This document shows positions 8,205 to 15,557 of a DNA stretch of 17,219 nucleotides, one piece after another (the first letter of the stretch is position 1; each line of letters begins with the position of its first letter). The notes under the pieces are model-generated. The model was not told the DNA's origin, made no database searches, and saw only the letters and a program-made list of their open reading frames with translations. The position numbers were made by a program, and so were the translations under genes. This DNA is from an uncultured Planctomycetaceae bacterium (GTDB lineage Bacteria; Planctomycetota; Planctomycetia; Pirellulales; Pirellulaceae). Location of the stretch: NCBI GenBank assembly GCA_937967755.1, contig CALBTA010000681.1:1-17219 (forward strand), given 5' to 3'.

Positions 8205-8777
8205 TTAAACGAGTTCTTTCTTTGCGCCAATCAGCGTTCGCAAACGCTCGGCCAACAGCACGGCATCAAACGGCTTCTTGAAAGTTTCGTTGATGGTACT
8301 GCGATCGAAGCTGGTCGCGCTGCCGTCGTCCGGCAGAAGTGCGATCAGGATCGTCTCAGTGAATTCGCTGTTGCGCCGCAAATTCTGGCAAATTTGCAGG
8401 GACTCTACCTTGCCGATCGAGAAATCGACAATGATGCAATCCGGGTGAAAACTCTCAGCTTGAATACCCGCTTCGAAACCGCTTGCGGCAACAGCAACCT
8501 TGAACGAATTCTCGGCTGGCAGTTCACGCTTGAGGTTTTCAATCAGCACTTGATCTTGCGCCACAATCAACACTTTGGCCATCGCCTCGTCTTCGAGGTC
8601 GCCCAAGGGCATGCCGTGTTCTTTGAGGAATTTGATCAGGTACTCACGAGGAATTCTACGATCCTGAGAGCCGGGAATGCGATAGCCCTTCAAACGGCCC
8701 GAATCGAACCACTTGCTGACTGTGCGCGGGGCCACTTTGCAGATCTTAGCGACCTGTCCGGTTGTGAAGACCTTCAT
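8205..8777 (-). CDS. HTH (excisionase/MerR-type) protein with degenerate receiver domain
   Basis: The 190-residue product has two domains in unusual order. Residues 3-54 form a winged helix-turn-helix of the MerR/excisionase kind: TTGQVAKICKVAPRTVSKWF as the helix pair, then the wing with GYRIPGSQDRRIPREYL. Residues 67-186 form a CheY-like receiver. It keeps the candidate phosphoacceptor Asp118 (IIVDFSIG) and Lys168-Pro169. The acidic pair after strand 1 is replaced (IVAQDQ, with Ala73-Gln74), and the usual Thr/Ser after strand 4 is Leu (LIALLPDD). Phosphorylation may therefore be weak or absent. The start at 8777 is set by GGAG about 10 nt upstream and by the family N-terminus; the frame opens at 8978. 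No histidine kinase is nearby, so it is an orphan regulator with an unknown target. A strong terminator follows. Confidence 0.88.
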   Translation of the reverse strand: MKVFTTGQVAKICKVAPRTVSKWFDSGRLKGYRIPGSQDRRIPREYLIKFLKEHGMPLGDLEDEAMAKVLIVAQDQVLIENLKRELPAENSFKVAVAASGFEAGIQAESFHPDCIIVDFSIGKVESLQICQNLRRNSEFTETILIALLPDDGSATSFDRSTINETFKKPFDAVLLAERLRTLIGAKKELV

Positions 8778-9556
8778 ATCAGGTTCTCCATTTACTCTCT
8801 TATTGATATCACGGTGACTGCCTGGGGCGCTCAGTCGCGCCTCAAGCAGGGCAAGCCCCTTGTTGTCGGCAGTTGGAACATGCGGCAACCGTTCCAACGC
8901 GCGGCGGTGGGGGCGCCGCTTACCTCGAACATCTGGGTCGGGACCTGACGTCGAATCGCTTCTTAAAACGCACGACATCGGCTTGTGAAAAACCGAGCCG
9001 CTAGTTCAACCATCGGCACATCAATCCGTCGAAAGTCGGCGAAAATCCGCGTGCGCGAATCCTCAGGCGGCGTGACGTTGCGTTTTGGAAAAACGTTTTT
9101 GGGCGGGGAGAACTCCCATAGAAACTTGCACGTAGCACAGTTGTGCGGCGCGCACGTTCTTTGCAGCAACGCATTGCTGCAATGGCAGGACCCCCCTGCG
9201 GAAGCGTTGGGCCGGCGTTGAGGCGTGCTGGTGCACGCATCACTGGCGGTACAAGTCTTCCGAAAGATAACTTCGTGTCAGAAGGGGCTCCGACTTTAGA
9301 GACTTTCGCTAGTTGTGCCGGAGGTGCTACTTCAGAAGGCTGCCCTAACTGTGACGAAACTCACCAAGTGCGGCGGTTTCTCCCACAGAATCGTATGCGC
9401 CGAGTGTGTTAGAGGAAACTATTGCGCTGGCAAATTCCTTGGTGAAAGGTTATCCGCCTAGGTGGGACTCTTCCCGATGTGAAGGTTGTGACTGCTAGCG
9501 TCGGCGACTTGGATTCTCTACCGCAACGCCCTCACGCGGTCGACTTCGCACTCGCA
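8778..9556. other. 779-bp spacer without a convincing gene
   Basis: It lies upstream of the HTH-receiver gene and downstream of the zinc-ribbon gene, both on the - strand. Several 60-90 codon open frames exist on both strands, but none has a ribosome binding site or a recognisable protein. A 7-bp perfect hairpin is at 9163-9180 (loop CGCA), and a small T-tailed hairpin (CGTTTT/AAAACG then TTTTT) is near 9080-9100. A small RNA is possible but not demonstrated. Confidence 0.45.
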
Positions 9557-9979
9557 TTAACGTCTTTCAACTTCGTTTGGCTCTTCCATCGGCTCAAGGG
9601 GACCTTCGATCGCGGGCTGCTGATCCGTCCGATCGATCGCGACGCCGACCACGCCAGCACAGACAAGCAACGCGTAGAAACCGAATATCGCCAGCACAAT
9701 GACAATGACCACGACGAACGGCATGCAAGCAATGAAAGGTGCGAAGGCGGCCGCCCGCGAGGAAGCCGACTCCTTCTCAGGCTTTTTCGGCTGCTCGTCC
9801 TGAGTGCGCTCCTCGCGCTGAACTTCCCCTTTTTTGTCTTCCGCCGGCGCAGATTTCGGTTTGGCTCCCGGCTCGGGAGTCGATGACACTTTCTCGAACG
9901 CCGTGCCACAATGCGCGCAGTCCAACCGCCCCAACTCAACGGGTGCGCCGCAGTTGCGGCAGTTCTGCTGCAATGGCAT
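9557..9979 (-). CDS. Small zinc-ribbon membrane protein
   Basis: The 140-residue product begins with a double CxxC zinc ribbon: Cys7, Cys10, Cys21 and Cys24 (NCRNCGAP and LDCAHCGTAF). A charged, low-complexity linker rich in Lys, Glu, Pro and Gln runs from about 30 to 75. A long hydrophobic stretch (about 76-115, including FVVVIVIVLAIF) follows and would make one or two transmembrane helices. The tail is acidic (EGPLEPMEEPNE). Proteins with an N-terminal zinc ribbon and a membrane anchor are common and usually uncharacterised; they often mediate protein contacts. The ATG at 9979 is preceded by AAGGTG at about 8 nt. The opposite-strand frames here are shadows. Function unknown. Confidence 0.82.
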   Translation of the reverse strand: MPLQQNCRNCGAPVELGRLDCAHCGTAFEKVSSTPEPGAKPKSAPAEDKKGEVQREERTQDEQPKKPEKESASSRAAAFAPFIACMPFVVVIVIVLAIFGFYALLVCAGVVGVAIDRTDQQPAIEGPLEPMEEPNEVERR

Positions 9980-10239
9980 CTCAATTTCACCTTCTTTAGA
10001 TCAAAATTTGTCCCGTAGTTTAGTGGTGTGAAAGCACAACGCAAACTCGCGATCATCGCCAATCAACGCTTGGACCAGCTAACGCGGAAGTCGTGGCGGA
10101 GAATAGCGCAAACTGGCGAATTCATTGTCAATTTGCTTGCATTTCGTGGGCTGTACGCTTATATCGAGCGTATTGGTGGTCGATTCTTCTGCGGTCGATC
10201 GGACCGCCCCTTTTCACCTTTACTTTTCTGGAGCCAGTT
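9980..10239. other. Divergent spacer before PEP-CTERM gene
   Basis: This 260-bp gap separates the divergent zinc-ribbon and PEP-CTERM genes and must carry both promoters. The + strand open frame from 10093 runs into the PEP-CTERM gene in phase but has no signal peptide, so it is read as leader sequence. I see no clear promoter pair. Confidence 0.4.
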
Positions 10240-11121
10240 ATGAGAAAGAAACTAGGTAGCTGCGCGGTCCTCACTGCCATGGGATTACTGATGGTTGTCA
10301 CTTCGAGCGCGACGCCCGCGCTCGCGCAGTTTACAACCATAGCCATTGACGACCACTTTGATAACGGCGACCTGGCGACAGGGGGCGTGAACGGCGGGTT
10401 TACACAACTCTCCAACGGTAGCGGAGGCGGCTCGGCCTCCGAGGCGGGAACGCTGGCGACGGTCGTGACCACTGGCGGAAACGACAATTCCGGCATTGTC
10501 AGCATCAATTCTTTTGATGCGGCCGGCCAGTCGATGGGATTTCGGATGACGTTCACCATCGATAGCCTGTCCTCGGATCCGCTAAACAACGGGATGTTTC
10601 TCGGCCTTCAAGATGATGGCACGTCGTTCTACCGGAACATCGACAACTTCGGGCTTGTATTCTCGGGAAATGAAAGCCGCACGAGCAGCGGGGGTGGGTT
10701 TGGCCTTGGAATCACTGACAACGGGTCGGGTGGTTTCGCCAACACGTTTGACGATGCCGATTTGCAATTGAGTTCACTGCTAGATGGATTCATGGCCGAG
10801 ATCACCGCCACGCCTGACGGTTGGGCCTATGAAATCACTGGCGTCAACGACACGGGCGGTTCGCCTACGACGTTTGCCAATTCCGATACCTGGATCAATT
10901 CCGGCGAGGCGGCGACTTTCTACGCCGACTTTTTCGACAATGCGGAACATATCGGAGTCTGGACACAACGAGGAGGCGGCGGCAATCCCAACATTACCAC
11001 GCAGATCGATCAAGTCGGCGTGCAATTCGCGGCAGTCCCTGAGCCAGCCAGCATTGTTATTTGGACCATGATCGGCATGGGCCTCGCCGGCATCGGCTTC
11101 CGCATGCGTCGAAGGAAATAA
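10240..11121 (+). CDS. Secreted PEP-CTERM sorting-domain protein
   Basis: The 293-residue product starts with MRKK and a hydrophobic signal peptide ending near ATPALAQ (about residue 30). The body is rich in Gly, Ser, Asn and Asp with few cysteines, consistent with a beta-sandwich (lectin/laminin-G-like) extracellular domain; I cannot name the fold with certainty. The C-terminus is a classic sorting tag: VPEPAS, a hydrophobic helix (IVIWTMIGMGLAGIGF), then Arg-Met-Arg-Arg-Arg-Lys. Such tails are recognised by exosortase, which is not in this window. The ATG at 10240 has GGAG at 10230-10233. It precedes a second PEP-CTERM gene by 231 bp on the same strand. Likely exported surface or extracellular-matrix protein. 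Confidence 0.9.
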   Translation: MRKKLGSCAVLTAMGLLMVVTSSATPALAQFTTIAIDDHFDNGDLATGGVNGGFTQLSNGSGGGSASEAGTLATVVTTGGNDNSGIVSINSFDAAGQSMGFRMTFTIDSLSSDPLNNGMFLGLQDDGTSFYRNIDNFGLVFSGNESRTSSGGGFGLGITDNGSGGFANTFDDADLQLSSLLDGFMAEITATPDGWAYEITGVNDTGGSPTTFANSDTWINSGEAATFYADFFDNAEHIGVWTQRGGGGNPNITTQIDQVGVQFAAVPEPASIVIWTMIGMGLAGIGFRMRRRK

Positions 11122-11352
11122 AGCCTTCCAGCGCGGCGCAGTTAAAGCGACGAAAACTCCTGGCGACAGCACTCGCACAGTTCTCTGGCGTTTCACGCTG
11201 TGAGTCGCGGGTCTGTATTGCGCGGACCCCGCAAATTGGGGCCACTCATCGGCCGTTATTTTCCTTGCAGCACAATTGATGCGCGGTTACTCTCAACTAT
11301 CCCGTCATCAACTCCCCAATGAAGAACTGCGCTATTTGTGAAGGAAAAACTG
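11122..11352. other. Spacer between the two PEP-CTERM genes
   Basis: This 231-bp gap shows no intrinsic terminator and no promoter I can support. Its size suggests separate transcription units rather than a tight operon. Confidence 0.4.
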
Positions 11353-12522
11353 ATGAACACGCGTATCACCATCTACGTCACCGTGATCCTTGCTGTCGCT
11401 TGTTCACTCTCCAAGGCTGCACCGATCGCCGTTCCTAACTTCAGTTTTGAACTGCCCGGAAACGGGCCCAACGGTTTTGGCGGAACGATTACCAGTTGGG
11501 CCGATGGCGACGGCGGCGGCACACAGGCGGGTACGTTCAACCCAACCGCCAGCCGGTATCCGCTTACCGGCGGTGCTACGGACGGAGACAATATTGCTTT
11601 CAGCAATGGCCCGTTCATCTCGCAGACGCTAGCGGCGACCTACCAGCCCGATACGGTCTACACGCTGCAAGTCGATGTCGGCGATCGCAACGATACAGGC
11701 TTTCCCGGTTTTGACGTCCAACTGCGGGCGGGCGGCATCGCGGTCGGTTCAGCGACGGCAGTGGACGTCAGTGTTCCCAACGGCGGCTTTGGCACCGCGA
11801 ACGTATCATTCACGGCTTCGCCTGGTTTCGTCAGCAACGGCAGCCCGATTGAGATTTACCTCGACTCGGACGGGGGTCAAACGAATTTCGACAACGTCCG
11901 CCTGGATGCCTCGCCCGTCACCAAACAGCCCGGCGACCAGTTCGCTATTTCGGTATTGAATTCCAGCTTCGAGCAACCAGGTAATGGCCCCGGCGGTTTT
12001 GGCGGAGTAATTCCCGGCTGGACCGATGGCGACGGTGCTGGCACGCAGGCGGGAACCTTCAACCCAACGACTTCGCGTTACCCGCTGGGGCTTTCCGATG
12101 GCGACGACGTGGCGTTTAGCAACAGTCCGGTGATCTCTCAAGTTCTGGGAGACGTGCTCGAAGCCGACCGCATCTATACGTTGGAAGTCGACGTCGGTGA
12201 CCGGAATGACACAAACTTCCCGGGTTTCGACGTTGAGTTGCTGGCCGGCGGCAACGTGCTGGGCGGCGTTGACGAAACTTCGCTCGCCGTCCCCAACGGC
12301 GGGTTCGCTACGGCGGTTGTCAACTTCGAAGTGCTGCCTGGCGACCCGAACATCGGCTTGCCGCTGGAGATTCGGCTGTCGACCAACGGCGGCCAAACCA
12401 ACTTCGACAACGTCCGGCTGACGGCAATAGTCACCCCGGAACCCGCGTCGATCGCGATCTGGACCGGGCTGGGCCTGCTGATTTGTGCGATGGGTCTGAT
12501 TGATCGCCGGCGCAACAGCTAG
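11353..12522 (+). CDS. PEP-CTERM protein with duplicated domain
   Basis: The 389-residue product has a signal peptide (MNTRITIYV... to about SKA at residue 23), two homologous domains and a PEP-CTERM tail (TPEPASIAIW, hydrophobic helix, DRRRNS). Domain 1 spans roughly residues 28-182 and domain 2 roughly 199-360. Shared motifs in both are N.SFE.PGNGP.GFGG, DGDG.GTQAGTFNPT.SRYPL, YTL.VDVGDRNDT.FPGFDV and GGQTNFDNVRL. The units are offset by about 516-522 bp and differ at many synonymous and some coding positions, so the duplication is not recent. The fold resembles the jelly-roll, carbohydrate-binding-like domains common in such proteins, but I cannot assign a ligand. The ATG at 11353 has AAGGA 7 nt upstream; a GTG at 11338 is in frame but less likely. 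Confidence 0.9.
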   Translation: MNTRITIYVTVILAVACSLSKAAPIAVPNFSFELPGNGPNGFGGTITSWADGDGGGTQAGTFNPTASRYPLTGGATDGDNIAFSNGPFISQTLAATYQPDTVYTLQVDVGDRNDTGFPGFDVQLRAGGIAVGSATAVDVSVPNGGFGTANVSFTASPGFVSNGSPIEIYLDSDGGQTNFDNVRLDASPVTKQPGDQFAISVLNSSFEQPGNGPGGFGGVIPGWTDGDGAGTQAGTFNPTTSRYPLGLSDGDDVAFSNSPVISQVLGDVLEADRIYTLEVDVGDRNDTNFPGFDVELLAGGNVLGGVDETSLAVPNGGFATAVVNFEVLPGDPNIGLPLEIRLSTNGGQTNFDNVRLTAIVTPEPASIAIWTGLGLLICAMGLIDRRRNS

Positions 12523-12596
12523 CTGTATTTAGAACAAATTGCCCTCAACTGTTCTACAACTCCTAGGTTGTGAATCTGTCGTTCGGGCGGTGTAGT

Positions 12597-12659
12597 GCGG
12601 ACCTCCAGGTCCGCCGACGCCCGATTTCTTGAGACTGTGTGTGCGGACCTGGAGGTCCG
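12597..12659. repeat. Pair of GCGGACCT/AGGTCCGC palindromes
   Basis: Two near-perfect palindromes, 12597-12614 (8-bp arms, CC centre) and 12644-12659 (7-bp arms, GG centre), share the same arm sequence and lie 29 nt apart. Since their centres are complementary, the two copies can also pair with each other as an inverted pair. They resemble the other paired palindromes in this window. Confidence 0.65.
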
Positions 12660-12794
12660 TAAGACATGAACTCACAGCCTCGACGCGACTACTTCAGTCT
12701 CAGCGCCAGGGCCGAAGGTCCGAAAGTCAGTAGCCCCGTCCGCCAGGGCGGAGAACGACTTCCCAGCGCAATCGTGAAGGCCAGGAGGAACTAA

Positions 12795-12845
12795 CCGAAA
12801 ACCTCGGAAGTAGCACGGATTGCCAATCCGTCCCGAGGTTTTCGG
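12795..12845. repeat. Nested inverted repeat (51 bp)
   Basis: An outer 13-bp perfect stem (12795-12807 with 12833-12845) encloses an inner 8-bp perfect stem (12815-12822 with 12824-12831). A palindrome thus sits inside a palindrome. No T-run follows on either strand, so it is not a standard terminator. Confidence 0.7.
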
Positions 12846-13001
12846 ATACGTTCTTTAGTCCCGGGAAACATGCTGAAAGGACGCAGGCCGTGCCCATTTA
12901 TTCACCACGAGCATGCCGCTTTGCCGCTGGACCACGGACTTTTGCCTCCCCCCCGCTGGAAAAATTTCTCAAGAATCTCTCAAAAAAAGTGTACCACTCG
13001 C

Positions 13002-13029
13002 TTGACACGAAAATGAAAATATGTATACT
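13002..13029 (+). promoter_or_regulatory. Near-consensus sigma70 promoter
   Basis: A perfect -35 TTGACA (13002-13007) is separated by 16 bp from a five-of-six -10 TATACT (13024-13029). The expected transcription start is near 13036-13037, about 31 nt before the ATG at 13068. AAGGAG at 13056-13061 serves as ribosome binding site. The surrounding DNA is AT-rich, unlike the rest of the window. Confidence 0.75.
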
Positions 13030-13067
13030 GTACTGATGTCACTTTACTTCCACCCAAGGAGCAGAGC

Positions 13068-13775
13068 ATGTCGAACGTACAGTCACAGGCCGGCCAGAAA
13101 TTCACCTCGCAATTGCACACCGCCAACGGACACCATGTACCAGCCACCCCCGAAAGTGCCGATTTTGGTACATCTGCGGACACCGGCCAGGCAGAGCGGT
13201 CGCCGCAAACCGTTGTGCCGCAAGAGGTTGCGCAAGCCGCCGCCAATCTGGCAGCGGCGCAAATGTACCACGGAGCGGAAAATCCCGGTACAAGTGAAGA
13301 AACTCCGCCGCGGGAAGAGGTTAGTCACAATAGTTCGCCCGGTGAAGCGTGCGAAGACGAAACCGATTTCGGCTTTATGGGCTTCAGCATGGAACAGGAG
13401 GTTCCCGTCAAGCGGACGCCCCGCCATGAAGAACTACCAGAGCCGCCGGTCAAAAAGAACCGCACCCCGTTGACGCAGGACGAAAAGGACCGCGTTGTGG
13501 TGTTGGTCTCTTACGGGCATTCGCTGCGGCAGGCGGCCGCACACATTGGCCGCACGCATGTGACGCTGAGCCGGCACTTGAAAAAAGACAAGGCGTTTGC
13601 CGAGAAGGTCGAACGCTATCGCCGGTACGCCGAAAGCGACGCCATGCGAGAAGTGGTCGCCGCCAGCCGAAAATCATGGCGGGCCGCCGCGTGGTTGCTG
13701 GAGTACCTTGGGCGGCGCGAACGGGCGCTCGTCGGTCCGGAAGTGAAGCCTCCGAAACCGCCGAAAAGCCAATAA
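13068..13775 (+). CDS. Orphan helix-turn-helix protein
   Basis: The 235-residue product has a disordered N-terminal half (about 1-134) rich in Ala, Pro, Glu, Thr and Ser with an acidic patch near 105-120. A helical DNA-binding domain (about 135-215) follows. The helix-turn-helix is clear at about 153-174: LRQAAAHIGRTHVTLSRHLK, of the kind seen in transposase OrfA, small terminase subunits and invertase tails. A basic, Trp-containing helix (RKSWRAAAWLLEYL) and a Lys/Pro tail end the protein. AAGGAG precedes the ATG by 6 nt, and a near-consensus promoter lies just upstream. No large terminase, transposase or phage gene is adjacent, so it is an isolated DNA-binding protein; phage or transposon ancestry is possible but not shown. 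The stop lies 4 bp from the end of the convergent gene. Confidence 0.85.
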   Translation: MSNVQSQAGQKFTSQLHTANGHHVPATPESADFGTSADTGQAERSPQTVVPQEVAQAAANLAAAQMYHGAENPGTSEETPPREEVSHNSSPGEACEDETDFGFMGFSMEQEVPVKRTPRHEELPEPPVKKNRTPLTQDEKDRVVVLVSYGHSLRQAAAHIGRTHVTLSRHLKKDKAFAEKVERYRRYAESDAMREVVAASRKSWRAAAWLLEYLGRRERALVGPEVKPPKPPKSQ

Positions 13776-13779
13776 GCAA

Positions 13780-14052
13780 CTATCCTGCCTTGGGGCCTTG
13801 GAAGCCGAGTTCCCGGTAAGCGGCTGGCTTTACGACTTCAGTCATCTTCAGAGCAGTGATTTCGCTGAAGGGGATAATGACTTCCCGCGCCCCCATTGTG
13901 TCCGGGGCGCGGCGTTGCAAGAGGACGAAGTTGTCCATCGTCATGAATTCCTGAAACGGCGTTTGCTCTCCGGCTGCGACGACCACGCCTTTGCGCGGCA
14001 ACGATTGCGGCCAGGCTTGAAAGAGTTGCCGCCAGACGTTTGTTCGATCCAT
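13780..14052 (-). CDS. Small uncharacterised protein
   Basis: The product is 90 residues, without a signal peptide or membrane segment. It reads as a compact alpha/beta protein: an N-terminal helix (VWRQLFQAW), a strand with GVVVAAGEQTPF, then FVLLQRRAPDTMGAREVIIPFSEITALKMT, which looks like two beta strands around a turn. A good AGGAG lies about 7 nt before the ATG at 14052. The pattern resembles small planctomycete proteins of unknown function; I do not recognise a named family. It converges on the HTH gene with a 4-bp gap and no terminator between them, so the two transcripts should overlap at their 3' ends. Confidence 0.75.
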   Translation of the reverse strand: MDRTNVWRQLFQAWPQSLPRKGVVVAAGEQTPFQEFMTMDNFVLLQRRAPDTMGAREVIIPFSEITALKMTEVVKPAAYRELGFQGPKAG

Positions 14053-14153
14053 CTTCCACTCCTAGAAACATACTTGATTGTTCATGAACGTTCGTTGTGG
14101 GAGGCGACTCCCGTCGGCGACCGTCCATTACTTGGCTTCACCGCAATTTTCCA

Positions 14154-14227
14154 GTAGCAGAAGTCGTGAGACTTTTGGAAATTCGGGCGCAGAACCGAGT
14201 TCCCCGAACTCTCACGAGTCCGGCTAC
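14154..14227. repeat. Imperfect 74-bp palindromic repeat (GTAGC...GGCTAC)
   Basis: The ends form an imperfect inverted repeat: about 19 of 25 bases of the left arm (from 14154) pair with the right arm ending at 14227, including GTCGTGAGA against TCTCACGAGT-type sequence. A separate GGGAG-GCGA-CTCCC hairpin lies at 14099-14112, and a half copy of the GTGTGCCTGCTAC repeat lies at 14268-14280, just past the hemA stop. The whole 230-bp gap thus appears to be stacked repeat remnants. Confidence 0.55.
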
Positions 14228-14282
14228 CCTCAATTCAATGCGTATCATTGGGCTAGTTGAATCTGTCGTGTGCCTGCTACTA

Positions 14283-15557
14283 TCAATCTTCGATTTGAAA
14301 CAGCCGGCGGAGTGCATTGAGTAAGCCGTGCGGTGCTCCGCTTTCGGCTTCGTCGCGGAGCGATTCCAGCGGCGGGTGCAGTATTTTGTTGACCACCCGG
14401 TGAAACGATTGCCGAATTTCGTCGCGGGTGCGGTCGTCGAGGTGATCCAGTTTTGCCAGCAAGCGGGCCAACTCCTCTTCCTTCAGTTCATCGGCGCGTT
14501 GCTTCAGCCGCTGGATCGTCGGGCCGGTTGCGCGGTGATGCAGTTCGGCCATGAAGCTGCCAGTTTCGGCTTCGATGATCGCCTCGGCCTTGGGCCATTC
14601 ACGCTGACGGGCCTGGCGGTTGGCCTCGCAGGCCTGTTGTAAGTCATCGATGGAGTATAGGTAGACGCCGTCGAACTGTTCGATGTCAGAATGAAAATCT
14701 CGGGGAACGGCCAAATCGAGAATGAGTTGCTGCCGGCCACTCCGCTGCTTCACGATTGGCTCGTATCGCTGGGCAGTCACAATCGGCTCGCTCGCCCCGG
14801 TTGTGCTGACAACTAAATCGGCCTTCGTCAACAACGAATCGAGCGCCTCCCACGGGTGCGAATTTCCGGAGAACTCGCGGGCCAAGGCTTGAGCGCGTTC
14901 CAGGTTGCGGTTGGCGACGTGAATGTTTCTGGCTCCCAAATCTTTCAGGTAAACCAGCGTCTCTCGCCCCATTTCGCCTGCACCGATGACCAGAATGAAC
15001 TTGTCGTCGAAACTTTCGAAAAGCTGGCGGGAAATCTCGCTGACAGCCACGCTAGGAACACTGACCCGCTTTTCATGAATCGATGTCTCGGTCGTAACAC
15101 GCTTGGCGACCCGCATCGCCGCTTGAAAAGCGGAATGTGTGAGCGGTCCGGCGCTGTCGACAGCCCGGGCGTGATCGTACGCTTGTTTGACTTGCGCGAG
15201 GATCTGCGGCTCGCCCACGACCATGCTATCCAAGCTGGCGGCCACCGTGAACAGGTGGCGGATCGATTCTTCGCTGGTGCGGTGGTTGAACTCGTCGAAG
15301 ATCTCACCTTCGTCAAGCCCGTGAAACTTGGCGACGAATGCGATCATGTCGTGGTGCGAAGGGCAAGCCGCCGTTTCTTCGGCGAAGGTGTAAAGCTCGA
15401 TCCGGTTGCAGGTTGAAAGAATTGCGGCTTCCACGAACGGAAACTGCACGCGCAACTGCTCCAGCGCATCGCGAACACGCTCGGGCGTAAACGCCAGACG
15501 CTCACGCGTTTCCAGCCGCGCCGTATGGTGGCTGCAACCGATCATTTGCAGTTTCAT
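14283..15557 (-). CDS. hemA: Glutamyl-tRNA reductase
   Basis: HemA reduces glutamyl-tRNA(Glu) with NADPH to glutamate-1-semialdehyde, the first committed step of C5-pathway tetrapyrrole synthesis. The 424-residue product matches the family in length and motifs. The catalytic Cys50 is in LSTCNRIELY. The family signature region is SLDSMVVGEPQILAQVK. A Rossmann glycine motif follows (VIGAGEMG, about 187-194), then a helical C-terminal dimerisation domain. The early GCSHHTARLETRE segment is typical of the N-terminus. The ATG at 15555-15557 overlaps the upstream gene's TGA as ATGA, which implies translational coupling; a G-rich stretch lies about 8 nt upstream. In-frame extension to 15677 lies inside the upstream gene and is rejected. 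No other haem genes are visible in the window. Confidence 0.97.
   Translation of the reverse strand: MKLQMIGCSHHTARLETRERLAFTPERVRDALEQLRVQFPFVEAAILSTCNRIELYTFAEETAACPSHHDMIAFVAKFHGLDEGEIFDEFNHRTSEESIRHLFTVAASLDSMVVGEPQILAQVKQAYDHARAVDSAGPLTHSAFQAAMRVAKRVTTETSIHEKRVSVPSVAVSEISRQLFESFDDKFILVIGAGEMGRETLVYLKDLGARNIHVANRNLERAQALAREFSGNSHPWEALDSLLTKADLVVSTTGASEPIVTAQRYEPIVKQRSGRQQLILDLAVPRDFHSDIEQFDGVYLYSIDDLQQACEANRQARQREWPKAEAIIEAETGSFMAELHHRATGPTIQRLKQRADELKEEELARLLAKLDHLDDRTRDEIRQSFHRVVNKILHPPLESLRDEAESGAPHGLLNALRRLFQIED

Larger units (their letters stand above)
12523..13067. other. Repeat-rich spacer before orphan HTH gene
   Basis: This 545-bp gene-free stretch holds a series of palindromes: 12556-12571, 12597-12614, 12644-12659, 12751-12763 (TCCGCC/GGCGGA region) and the nested structure at 12795-12845. 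It then becomes AT-rich from about 12960 and ends in a strong promoter. There is no open frame of note. Confidence 0.6.

Noticed and set aside
9143..9412. 89-codon + strand frame with a Cys-rich end (GCPNC)
   Set aside because: It begins at a GTG without a ribosome binding site, runs through a hairpin and resembles no family; too weak to call.
9479..9886. + strand open frame of 135 codons
   Set aside because: The opposite strand encodes a zinc ribbon with four ordered cysteines and a membrane segment, which is far more protein-like.
12523..12860. CRISPR array
   Set aside because: The repeats are individual palindromes of different sequence and irregular spacing, without constant-length spacers.
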